From the NCBI GenBank assembly GCA_016930115.1, contig JAFGHN010000148.1, positions 1 through 21,554 on the forward strand: a stretch of DNA of 21,554 nucleotides. Direction: 5' to 3'. Below the pieces are notes generated by a model, which was not told the origin of the DNA, did not search any database, and worked only from the letters and a program-made list of their open reading frames with translations. The translations under genes were made by a program, and so were the position numbers. Positions 13,909 through 20,720 of this stretch are shown here, one piece after another (position 1 is the stretch's first letter; every line of letters starts with the position of its first letter). Origin of the DNA: Spirochaetales bacterium. Lineage in GTDB: Bacteria > Spirochaetota > Spirochaetia > ARS1246.

Positions 13909-15213
13909 TTAACGCTCTTTTCTTCTTTTCAAAGCCCGGGAATGCGCGGGAAACCCCTCGTAATCCGCAAGGCTTGTTACGGCGGCGGAAACACCTTCGA
14001 GGCCGGCGGCCGTCGCGTAGATGACCGATGAATACTTCATGAAATCTCTCACCGAAACGGGGGACCAGGTGCGCGCCTTTCCGCCGGTGGGCAGGACGGC
14101 GTTTGGTCCGGCGGCGTAATTCGCGACCGAGAAAGGCAGATTTTCACCGAGGAGGATCTCTCCGGCGTTCGTTATATCGGAAAGAGTATCCCACGGGTCT
14201 TCAGTCTGGATCTGAAGATGCTCCGGGGCGTACTCATTTACGATCTCGCACGCTTCCTTCATGTTTCCGGCGATCAGTATACCGCCGAAATTGGAAAGGA
14301 CGGATTCAACATACTCCTTTCTCGGCTCCGGCAGTCCGGCAATAAGATCCGAAAGGAAGCGGGAAACCGCTTCGGCAAGCTGCCGCGAGTCCGTCACGAG
14401 GATCGCCGATGAATCCGCGCCATGCTCGGCCTCAACGGTAAGATCGAGCGCCACTTTCCAGGGGTCCGCCGAGCCGTCGGCGATGATGATCGATTCCGAG
14501 GGCCCCGCCGGGAGCCCGGTGTCCACTTCGCCGCTCAACAGCCGCTTGGCGGCGGCCACGTACGGACTGCCGGGGCCGACTATCTTGTCCACGGGGGAGA
14601 TGCTTTCGGTGCCCAGGGCGAGCGCGGCGACAGCCTGGGCGCCGCCGACGCGGTAGATTTCCGTTACGCCGCACAGTTTTGCCGCGTACAGGCAAGCCGG
14701 GTCCACCGAGCCGTCCGGATTCGGCGGCGTGGTTACGCAGACACGCGGCACACCCGCGAGACGCGCGGGAACGGCGAGCATATAGAGCATCGACGGAAAA
14801 CTTCCCTTGCCGCGCGGTACGTAGAGACCGGCGGATGGTATCGGCGTCGCGCGCTCGCCGGCGTAAACACCGGGGCTGGTCTCCTTGAAATGCAGGCCTT
14901 GGTGCCGCTGCAGCTCATGGAATCGAGTGACATTTTCAACCGCAAAGGCAAGAGCCTCACGGACCTCGATGCTCAGGTTTTTTTGAGCATACTCGAACTC
15001 TTCCGCCTGGACGCGAAGACCCTTTATCGAAAGGTCGACCCCGTCGAATCGAGTGGAAAGCTCCAAAAGCGCCGCATCACCGGTCTTCCGGACGGCGTCA
15101 ATAATGCTTTCCACATCGTTGAGCAGGCTGTGGACAATCGCCTCCGAGCGTTTGAGTATGCGGTCTTTCTCTTCCCGGGAAAGACGGGCCCATATCTTTG
15201 TTTTCAGTTGCAT
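13909..15213 (-). CDS. hisD: Histidinol dehydrogenase family protein, variant active site
   Basis: HisD oxidises histidinol to histidine in two NAD-dependent steps with a zinc ion. At 434 residues the length equals that of E. coli HisD, and the fold motifs are present: IPSAGLYVPRGKG (125-137), YRVGGAQAVAALALGTE (187-203), KIVGPGSPYVAAAK (210-223) and the catalytic YAPEHLQIQ (328-336, E331-H332). Metal-site positions differ: E. coli Q259 is E261 here, H262 is H264, D360 is N365, H419 is H424, and the substrate-contact H367 is A372 (NYAAGPNAVLPTGG, 365-378). So it may be a HisD-family dehydrogenase with a different substrate or metal handling. I chose the ATG at 15213, with GGAGG 5 nt upstream and a strong promoter just before it; upstream in-frame ATGs fall in or above that promoter. 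It heads the hisD-folC-hisC-macro-rqcH operon. Confidence 0.88.
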   Translation of the reverse strand: MQLKTKIWARLSREEKDRILKRSEAIVHSLLNDVESIIDAVRKTGDAALLELSTRFDGVDLSIKGLRVQAEEFEYAQKNLSIEVREALAFAVENVTRFHELQRHQGLHFKETSPGVYAGERATPIPSAGLYVPRGKGSFPSMLYMLAVPARLAGVPRVCVTTPPNPDGSVDPACLYAAKLCGVTEIYRVGGAQAVAALALGTESISPVDKIVGPGSPYVAAAKRLLSGEVDTGLPAGPSESIIIADGSADPWKVALDLTVEAEHGADSSAILVTDSRQLAEAVSRFLSDLIAGLPEPRKEYVESVLSNFGGILIAGNMKEACEIVNEYAPEHLQIQTEDPWDTLSDITNAGEILLGENLPFSVANYAAGPNAVLPTGGKARTWSPVSVRDFMKYSSVIYATAAGLEGVSAAVTSLADYEGFPAHSRALKRRKER

Positions 15214-15237
15214 CGCGGCCTCCGGTTTTGTCGCATG

Positions 15238-15266
15238 ATTATATCCGTAACTTTGCATGGTGTGAA
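15238..15266 (-). promoter_or_regulatory. Strong sigma70-type promoter for hisD operon
   Basis: On the minus strand TTCACA (15266-15261, 5 of 6) is followed after 17 nt by a perfect TATAAT (15243-15238). The start would fall near 15231, leaving about 18 nt with GGAGG before the ATG at 15213. It is the best promoter match on this strand. Confidence 0.7.
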
Positions 15267-15277
15267 ACACCCCGGTC

Positions 15278-15290
15278 GCCGGAGTCCGGC
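15278..15290. promoter_or_regulatory. 13-bp palindrome between divergent hisD and folP promoters
   Basis: GCCGGA-G-TCCGGC is a perfect 6-bp inverted repeat around one base. Its centre (15284) is about 20 bp from the centre of the hisD -35 box and 22 bp from that of the folP -35 box, so one bound regulator could touch both polymerases. GC-rich DNA makes such palindromes fairly common. Confidence 0.35.
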
Positions 15291-15303
15291 CCCGGCGGGC
15301 GGG

Positions 15304-15332
15304 TTGAGAGTGCAATCCAATTGATCTATACT
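15304..15332 (+). promoter_or_regulatory. Strong sigma70-type promoter for folP-cdaA operon
   Basis: TTGAGA (15304-15309, 5 of 6) is followed after 17 nt by TATACT (15327-15332, 5 of 6). The start near 15339 gives a leader of about 34 nt to the ATG at 15373, or 4 nt to the in-frame TTG at 15343. Confidence 0.65.
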
Positions 15333-15372
15333 GATTCTCACTTTGAACGACGCCTCTGTACCGTCGCGACAT

Positions 15373-16203
15373 ATGCAATTGAAGGACGGGCGTGCCCTCG
15401 ATTTCTCGGGAAGAACGCTGGTGATGGGGATCATCAATTGCACCACCGACTCGTTCTACCCGGGCAGCAGGGTGGGTACTTTTGCGGCGGCGGTAGAGCG
15501 TGCCCGGAGCATGGCACGGGCGGGAGCGGACATGCTCGATATCGGCGGCGAGTCTACGCGGCCCGGTTCGGACCCGGTTGATGCCGACGAGGAAATTGCT
15601 CGGGTCGTTCCGGTGATCGAAGCGGTCCGCGGGTTCAGTGATTTGCCGATTTCGGTAGACACACGGAAGGCCGGGGTAGCCGGGCGGGCGTTGGATGCCG
15701 GCGCCGATATCGTCAACGATATTTCAGCGCTGCGGGACGATGAACAGATGGGTGCTCTCGTCTCGTCGCGCGGGTGCCCGGTGATTCTGATGCACATGCG
15801 GGGGACACCGAAGACGATGCAGCAGCATCCGTACTACGATAATGCGGTATCCGAGGTAGTCGAAGAGCTTTCAGGGTTCACCCAGGCCGCGCTTCACCGC
15901 GGGATAGATCGCAGCAGGATCATTCTCGACCCGGGGATCGGATTCGGCAAACGCTTGAGCGACAATCTGCAGATAATGAAGTGTATCAAGGAAGTCCGCA
16001 AGCTCGGTTATCCGGTGCTTGTCGGGCTTTCGAGAAAATCCTTTTTGCAGAAGCTTCTCGATCTTCAGGTGGAGGACCGTCTTGCCGCGTCGCTTGCGGC
16101 GGAAGCCTACGTGGCTCTTGAAGGCGCCGAGATCCTCCGGGTGCACGACGTCGCCGAGACGGTGCAGTTGGTAAGAACGTTATACGCCATACAGAACGCC
16201 TAG
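15373..16203 (+). CDS. folP: Dihydropteroate synthase
   Basis: FolP condenses the pterin pyrophosphate with p-aminobenzoate to give dihydropteroate, and is the sulfonamide target. The TIM-barrel motifs are complete: MGIINCTTDSFYPGSR (18-33), DIGGESTRPGS (56-66), PISVDTRKA (92-100), VNDISAL (114-120), HMRGTPKTMQ (141-150), DPGIGFGKR (186-194), GLSRKSF (218-224) and RVHDV (256-260). The TTDSFYPGSR loop, rather than TPDSFSDGG, is a variant I associate with spirochaetes and relatives. The ATG at 15373 gives 276 aa; a TTG at 15343 is in frame and would add 10 residues. Neither has a clear Shine-Dalgarno. It is the first gene of the long plus-strand operon, 12 nt before cdaA. Confidence 0.95.
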   Translation: MQLKDGRALDFSGRTLVMGIINCTTDSFYPGSRVGTFAAAVERARSMARAGADMLDIGGESTRPGSDPVDADEEIARVVPVIEAVRGFSDLPISVDTRKAGVAGRALDAGADIVNDISALRDDEQMGALVSSRGCPVILMHMRGTPKTMQQHPYYDNAVSEVVEELSGFTQAALHRGIDRSRIILDPGIGFGKRLSDNLQIMKCIKEVRKLGYPVLVGLSRKSFLQKLLDLQVEDRLAASLAAEAYVALEGAEILRVHDVAETVQLVRTLYAIQNA

Positions 16204-16215
16204 GGTGGGTTGAAT

Positions 16216-17022
16216 ATGGACTGGCTTTCGCGGATCAGCGTTTACTCGGATTATATACGGCCGATACTCGATATCCTCATACTCTCCTTCATCATTTACT
16301 ACGTATACAAAATTCTCGTTCAGACCCGGGCGATACAGCTGATAAAAGGGGCATTTTTTATCGCGCTGCTCTACGCCGTGGCGATATTTCTCCAGCTGAC
16401 CACGCTGTTATGGATCATGAACAGCCTGGCGACGGTGTTGGTGATCATCATAGCCATCGTTTTTCAGCCCGAGCTGCGGAGCATCTTCACGCGGATAGGG
16501 CAAAGCGAATGGTTTCGCGGTTCTTCGCGCGGCCGGCCCTATCAGCTTGATTCGATTCTCAACGCGGTGGAGATCCTTTCCGGCCGGAGACGGGGCGGCC
16601 TCATCGTCTTCATCCGCCGTGTAGGACTCAAGAATGTGCTCGAAACGGGTACGCGGCTGAACGCGGACCTCTCGACGTCACTCATCCTCACCATTTTCGG
16701 GCATGATACCGCGCTTCATGACGGAGCGGTTGTTGTGCAGAGCGGCACGATTATTGCCGCCGGATGTTTTCTTCCCCTCTCCGAACAGGCAGACATCAGG
16801 AGAAGTTTTGGAACGCGGCACCGGGCCGCTCTCGGTCTCGCCGAGAATACCGATGCCATCGTGCTCGTCGTGTCCGAGGAAACCGGCGCGATCTCGTTAG
16901 CCTATGACGCCAATCTCTACTACGATCTGACTCTCTCGGAAGTCGCGACGACGATGCGCAGGCTTCTCGATCTCAGGGAAGAGGCGAAGATCGTGGATGA
17001 GGAGAACCGAATTGACCGGTAA
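16216..17022 (+). CDS. cdaA: Diadenylate cyclase CdaA
   Basis: CdaA makes the second messenger c-di-AMP from two ATP at the membrane, affecting potassium and osmotic balance and wall homeostasis. The 268-residue protein has three N-terminal transmembrane helices (about 18-34, 44-60, 68-83) and a DisA_N/DAC domain (about 95-245) with the catalytic DGA in HDGAVVV (168-174), FLPLSE (185-190) and the ATP-binding GTRHRAALG (199-207), so it should be active. A short acidic tail follows. The ATG at 16216 has AGGGTGG upstream. Its end overlaps cdaR by 26 nt, as expected for the cdaA-cdaR pair. Interestingly there is no glmM in the window, the usual third partner in Firmicutes. Confidence 0.95.
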   Translation: MDWLSRISVYSDYIRPILDILILSFIIYYVYKILVQTRAIQLIKGAFFIALLYAVAIFLQLTTLLWIMNSLATVLVIIIAIVFQPELRSIFTRIGQSEWFRGSSRGRPYQLDSILNAVEILSGRRRGGLIVFIRRVGLKNVLETGTRLNADLSTSLILTIFGHDTALHDGAVVVQSGTIIAAGCFLPLSEQADIRRSFGTRHRAALGLAENTDAIVLVVSEETGAISLAYDANLYYDLTLSEVATTMRRLLDLREEAKIVDEENRIDR

Positions 17023-18007
17023 AGCCCTTTTTGAACGCATATTCTCCAACTGGATAGTAAAGGTCCTTTCGCTTGCCGCCGCGGTTGTGTTGTTTCTGTT
17101 TCAGCGCGTTGGAAGCCTGGAAGAACGGTTTTTGGGGGTTCCGCTCCAGTACAAAGTGGACGAACGGTTTGTCGTAACGAGTGTTTCCGCGGAGAGCGTG
17201 AGAATCGATATCCGCGGTTCCGGCGATGAGATCTTTCTCGTTTTGGCGGACGACATCGAAGCGTACATAGACCTCACCTCTTACACCAGCGAAGGGATCT
17301 TCAGGGCGCCGGTCCTGCTCGCAACGAAGGGTTCCGTGCATACGGTTGACGTGGAGATGATAGTCGAGCCTTTGGCGGTGACTGCAACTCTTGAACGGAA
17401 AATGGAGAAAGAGGTGGAGATCGTACCCAGACTCCTCGGGTATCCCTCCGTGGGATACGAGTTGGTCCGCTACCTGGTAAACCCGGAGAAGATGCAGGTG
17501 ACGGGGCCACGGAGTAGTCTGGAGAATCTCGAGCGGCTCGAGACGGCTGAAATTGATCTTGCCGGCCGCAGGGCGGATTTCACGGTGAGCGTGTCCGTGG
17601 AAAGGGATGATGAGTTGATCGTTTTCTCGGCGGGCCCTGAGGTGGAGATCCGGGGCTTTATCAGGGAAATAATAATAGAAAAAACCTTTGAAACGGTGCC
17701 GATCGAGTATATCAATCTCCCGGCGCGGTTGCAGGTGGAGCAGGCCGCCCTCTTCGGTTCGGTGGCGCTGTCGGGCCCACAGCTTCAGCTGGAGTCGCTG
17801 CGGGCGCTCGACCTCAGACTGGAGGTGAACTGCAGCGCAATCGGCGCTCCCGGTGTCTACGACGATCTTTCGGTTTCCGTATCTCCTCCTGCGGGCATTT
17901 CACTGGTCGCCGTCACTCCCTCGGTTGTGGGTATCGAGATAACCGCGGCACCATCGCCCGCTGAAACGCGCGCGCAGGAATCGACTCGGGAGGAGGCTGC
18001 CCAATGA
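16997..18007 (+). CDS. cdaR: YbbR-domain protein, CdaR-type CdaA partner
   Basis: CdaR is a membrane-anchored extracytoplasmic protein that binds and modulates CdaA. An N-terminal anchor helix covers about 18-36 (SNWIVKVLSLAAAVVLFLF), after which the chain should lie outside the membrane. The rest contains about three YbbR-type beta repeats (roughly 45-125, 128-215 and 222-318), each closing with a pattern such as VEPLAVTATLER or VTGPRSSLENL (V..TGP...L..L at about 168-180). A low-complexity Ala/Glu/Ser tail ends the protein. The start at 16997 overlaps cdaA by 26 nt; a TTG at 17012 with GAGGAG 7 nt upstream would also suit. The stop overlaps the acpS ATG as ATGA. Confidence 0.88.
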   Translation: MRRTELTGKALFERIFSNWIVKVLSLAAAVVLFLFQRVGSLEERFLGVPLQYKVDERFVVTSVSAESVRIDIRGSGDEIFLVLADDIEAYIDLTSYTSEGIFRAPVLLATKGSVHTVDVEMIVEPLAVTATLERKMEKEVEIVPRLLGYPSVGYELVRYLVNPEKMQVTGPRSSLENLERLETAEIDLAGRRADFTVSVSVERDDELIVFSAGPEVEIRGFIREIIIEKTFETVPIEYINLPARLQVEQAALFGSVALSGPQLQLESLRALDLRLEVNCSAIGAPGVYDDLSVSVSPPAGISLVAVTPSVVGIEITAAPSPAETRAQESTREEAAQ

Positions 18008-18375
18008 TCCTCGGCATCGGCATCGATATCGTTCATATAAGCAGGATGAGACAGTGGCAGGCGGACGAAGAGTTGTTGATGAGATATTTTCATCCCCGGG
18101 AGCTGGAAGAGGCAAAGGCCAAGGGGCCTTCTTTTGTGCAGTCTCTCGCGGCGCGTTTCGCTGCAAAAGAGGCCTATGGCAAGGCGCTTGGAACCGGATT
18201 GCATAACCTGCGATTGAAGGATATACGGATCAGTAACGACGAGAACGGAAAACCCGACCTCATCCTGTACGGCTCGGCGAAACAGAGGTTTACGAACATC
18301 GGCGGCAGGGCGGCCTTTGTTTCGTTGACTCACGAACGGGACAATGCGATTGCGGTAGTTGTATTGGAGGGGTAA
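18004..18375 (+). CDS. acpS: Holo-[acyl-carrier-protein] synthase
   Basis: AcpS transfers 4'-phosphopantetheine from CoA to the serine of acyl carrier protein, activating fatty acid synthesis. The 123-residue protein has the two family motifs: GIGIDIV (4-10, with magnesium ligand D8) and ARFAAKEAYGKALGTG (50-65, with E56). The C-terminal SLTHERDNAIAVVVLE (107-122) matches the usual SxSHxxxYAxAxVVLE. Length is normal for the trimeric bacterial enzyme. It overlaps cdaR by 4 nt and is followed by the DUF2225 gene after 2 nt. Confidence 0.95.
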   Translation: MILGIGIDIVHISRMRQWQADEELLMRYFHPRELEEAKAKGPSFVQSLAARFAAKEAYGKALGTGLHNLRLKDIRISNDENGKPDLILYGSAKQRFTNIGGRAAFVSLTHERDNAIAVVVLEG

Positions 18376-18377
18376 CC

Positions 18378-19250
18378 ATGACTGATGGTACGGCAAACAG
18401 AGTCACTTTTTTTTCGAAGAAGGAGACCGTGTGTCCCGTCGACGGGAGCAAGTTTTACAGAGAGGAAATTCTCACCGGCCGCGGCCGGCTGATTGCAGGT
18501 GACCTGAACAGCGAGTTGCGGAGACTGTACGAACCCTCTGTGAAGTACGGTAAGATCAATCCGCTGATCTACGCCGTGACCGTTTGCCCCGGCTGCTACT
18601 ACGCCGCGCTCGCCGCGGATTTTGAAAAGGTACCCGAGTCAAGTCTACCCGAGTTGGAGAATGGCGCCGACTCCCGGATAGAGGCAGTACGGAAGATCCT
18701 GGGCGAGCTCGATTACCACGAGCCGCGGGACACCGCCGAGGGCGCGGCGAGCTATCTCCTTGCCCTCATGTCCTACGACGCTTTTCCAAAAGACTTCAGC
18801 CCCGTCGTAAAGCAGGCGGTCTGCTCGCTGCGGGCGGCCTGGCTTTTCAACGACATGCACAGCGAATCGCCTACGGAGAACTACGACTACATCGCCAGGC
18901 TTTTCTATCGAAAAGCCGCCTTTTTCTATGATCTTGCGCTTGAATACGAACAATCCGGTAAGCAGTCGATAACGGCGGTCGGACACCTTGGCCCTGATCT
19001 CGATCAGAATTACGGCTACGACGGCGTGCTCTATCTCTTTTCCTATCTTACTCTCCATTACGGGGCACGGGAGGACGAAGAGCACCGGCAGCAGGCGCTC
19101 AGGCAGGCGAAGACCACTGTGGCCAAGCTCTTCGGAATGGGAAAGGCAAGCAAGCAGAAACCCGGACCGCTTCTTGACAAGGCACGGGATCTGTACGCGA
19201 TCATTGCAGAGAAGCTGGAGGATGACGAGGAGGAGGAAGCTGACGCGTAA
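18378..19250 (+). CDS. DUF2225 family protein
   Basis: A 290-residue cytosolic protein of the DUF2225 family, whose function is unknown. The N-terminal part (about 15-80) resembles the paired-CxxC zinc-binding opening of the family: TVCPVDGSKF (17-26) and VTVCPGCYYAAL (67-78), joined by a NPLIYAV segment. Usually both pairs are CxxC; here the first is C19-P-V-D22, so one ligand is missing. The remainder is helical with TPR-like heptads (AGREYEQ-type repeats, about 150-260) and an acidic tail (DDEEEEADA, 282-290). The ATG has GGAGGGG about 6 nt upstream. The 3' end overlaps truA by 29 nt. Its position in the operon with cdaA-cdaR is the only functional hint. Confidence 0.85.
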   Translation: MTDGTANRVTFFSKKETVCPVDGSKFYREEILTGRGRLIAGDLNSELRRLYEPSVKYGKINPLIYAVTVCPGCYYAALAADFEKVPESSLPELENGADSRIEAVRKILGELDYHEPRDTAEGAASYLLALMSYDAFPKDFSPVVKQAVCSLRAAWLFNDMHSESPTENYDYIARLFYRKAAFFYDLALEYEQSGKQSITAVGHLGPDLDQNYGYDGVLYLFSYLTLHYGAREDEEHRQQALRQAKTTVAKLFGMGKASKQKPGPLLDKARDLYAIIAEKLEDDEEEEADA

Positions 19251-19983
19251 TCTCAAAGTCATCCTCTGCTATGACGGGACTGATTTTTGCGGGTGGCAGA
19301 TTCAACGGCAAGAGCGAACGGTGCAGGGAGTAGTCGAAGAAGCTCTCTTCAGGCTCCACGAGCACCCGGTGCGTGTTAAGGCCGCAGGAAGGACGGATTC
19401 GGGTGTGCATGCGCGCGGTCAGGTGATCAGTTTCGAGAGCGACAGCACGGTCCCTGATGAGAGATTTGCCCGGGCCTTGAACAGCCGGCTGCCGCGGGAC
19501 GTCCGTGCGGTTGCCGTCCATCCGGTGGACGACGAGTTTCACGCAAGATACACCGCCCGAAGGAGGATCTATAAGTACTATCTCCTCCCGGCGGCATACT
19601 CGGATCCCTTTGCCAGGAGATATTGCCTGACCGTGAAAAGAGACCTTGATATGCAAAGACTCAACGGCTACGCAGGCAGGATCCTCGGTGTCCACGATTT
19701 CACCACCTTTGCGGCTGCAAGCGACGACAGCGGCTCGATGATGCGGCAGATATTTTCAAGCGCCTTTTGCCTGGAAGGTCGTTTTATCGTGTACAGAATA
19801 GAAGGCAACTCCTTTCTCTGGAAAATGGTGCGGTCTCTGGTGGGTACCATGCTTGCCGCGGACTCGCAGGGGCTTTCCCCGCTGCAATTCGGAGAGCTGC
19901 TCGACAGGCGCGACCGCACACTTGCGGGCGATACGGCGCCGGCGAAAGGCCTCTTTCTGACCAGGGTGATATACGATGAGTAG
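19222..19983 (+). CDS. truA: tRNA pseudouridine(38-40) synthase
   Basis: TruA isomerises uridines 38, 39 and 40 in the tRNA anticodon stem-loop. The 253-residue protein begins with the usual LKVILCYDGTDFCGWQIQ region (11-28), has the catalytic aspartate D59 in AGRTDSGVHARGQV (55-68), the RRRIYKYYL strand, HDFTTFAA, and the C-terminal GNSFLWKMVRSLVGTML core (in parts) of the family. The ATG at 19222 follows GGAGG without a spacer; a CTG at 19240 with GGAGGAGG upstream is an alternative, since relatives begin close to RNLKV. It overlaps the DUF2225 gene by 29 nt and the uracil-DNA glycosylase gene by 8 nt. Confidence 0.94.
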   Translation: MTRRRKLTRNLKVILCYDGTDFCGWQIQRQERTVQGVVEEALFRLHEHPVRVKAAGRTDSGVHARGQVISFESDSTVPDERFARALNSRLPRDVRAVAVHPVDDEFHARYTARRRIYKYYLLPAAYSDPFARRYCLTVKRDLDMQRLNGYAGRILGVHDFTTFAAASDDSGSMMRQIFSSAFCLEGRFIVYRIEGNSFLWKMVRSLVGTMLAADSQGLSPLQFGELLDRRDRTLAGDTAPAKGLFLTRVIYDE

Positions 19984-20713
19984 AGCGATAGAGAAGATGT
20001 GGGACCTTCTCAATGATCTGGAAGATATCCTTGAAGGCGGTTACAAGACCGCACGTGTGAAACTCCGGGTCGCAACCTCGGCGGCAAGCCCGGCGGCCCG
20101 CCCGGCGGCAAAGAGCTTGACGGAAGGCGGCACGGGGGACACCGGTAGCGCACCGGCGCGGGACACCCTTGAAGCCATCGAGGCGGAGGTCCGTGCCTGC
20201 AAACGCTGCGAATTGGGGTTGGAGAGAATCAAGGCCGTTCCCGGGGCCGGCCCTCGAAATCCCCGGGTCTTCGTTATCGGGGAAGGCCCGGGCGCCGAGG
20301 AGGACAGATCGGGAATTCCCTTCGTCGGACCGGCCGGCCGGTACCTGGACAAGTGGCTCTCGGCAATCGGGCTGTCACGTCAAACCGACACCTATATCGG
20401 CAACATCGTCAAATGCAGGCCGCCTGGCAACAGGGACCCCGGGCCGGAGGAGATTTCCGCTTGCATTCCCTATCTCATGCGGCAGATAGAAATTCTCAAA
20501 CCGCGGACGATACTTACCGTGGGCAGGATCGCCGCCCAGGTTCTGCTCGATACCACCCGCGGCATCGGTGCAATCCGCGGGCAGGTCTATCGTTTTCATG
20601 AAATACCTTTGGTGGCGACCTACCATCCAAGCGGCGTTTTGAGAAACCCGGAATACCGTCAAGCGGTATGGGACGATCTTAAGGCGCTCAAAAGCCTGCT
20701 TGACGAAGCTTGA
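19976..20713 (+). CDS. udg: Uracil-DNA glycosylase, family 4 (Fe-S)
   Basis: Family 4 enzymes excise uracil from DNA and carry a 4Fe-4S cluster. The four cluster cysteines are C75 and C78 (RACKRCELG), C147 (IVKCRPPGNRDPGPEE, 144-159) and C163. Motif A is GEGPGAEED (102-110), followed by GIPFVGPAGRYLD (113-125), and motif B is HPSG (217-220). The catalytic domain is of family size, but residues 1-70 form an extra N-terminal part: a helical first 30 residues and an Ala/Pro/Gly-rich linker (35-62). Similar extensions occur in proteins annotated as phage SPO1 DNA polymerase-related. The start overlaps truA by 8 nt; priA follows 7 nt after the stop. Confidence 0.93.
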   Translation: MSRAIEKMWDLLNDLEDILEGGYKTARVKLRVATSAASPAARPAAKSLTEGGTGDTGSAPARDTLEAIEAEVRACKRCELGLERIKAVPGAGPRNPRVFVIGEGPGAEEDRSGIPFVGPAGRYLDKWLSAIGLSRQTDTYIGNIVKCRPPGNRDPGPEEISACIPYLMRQIEILKPRTILTVGRIAAQVLLDTTRGIGAIRGQVYRFHEIPLVATYHPSGVLRNPEYRQAVWDDLKALKSLLDEA

Positions 20714-20720
20714 TGTAACG

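Noticed and set aside
14422..15324. Plus-strand ORF of 300 codons opposite hisD and its promoter
   Set aside because: It runs through the antisense of hisD and across both divergent promoters. No motif or credible ribosome site was seen.
18645..19262. Minus-strand ORF of 205 codons opposite the DUF2225 gene
   Set aside because: It is antisense to a gene with family motifs and good ribosome site; the product has no recognisable domain.
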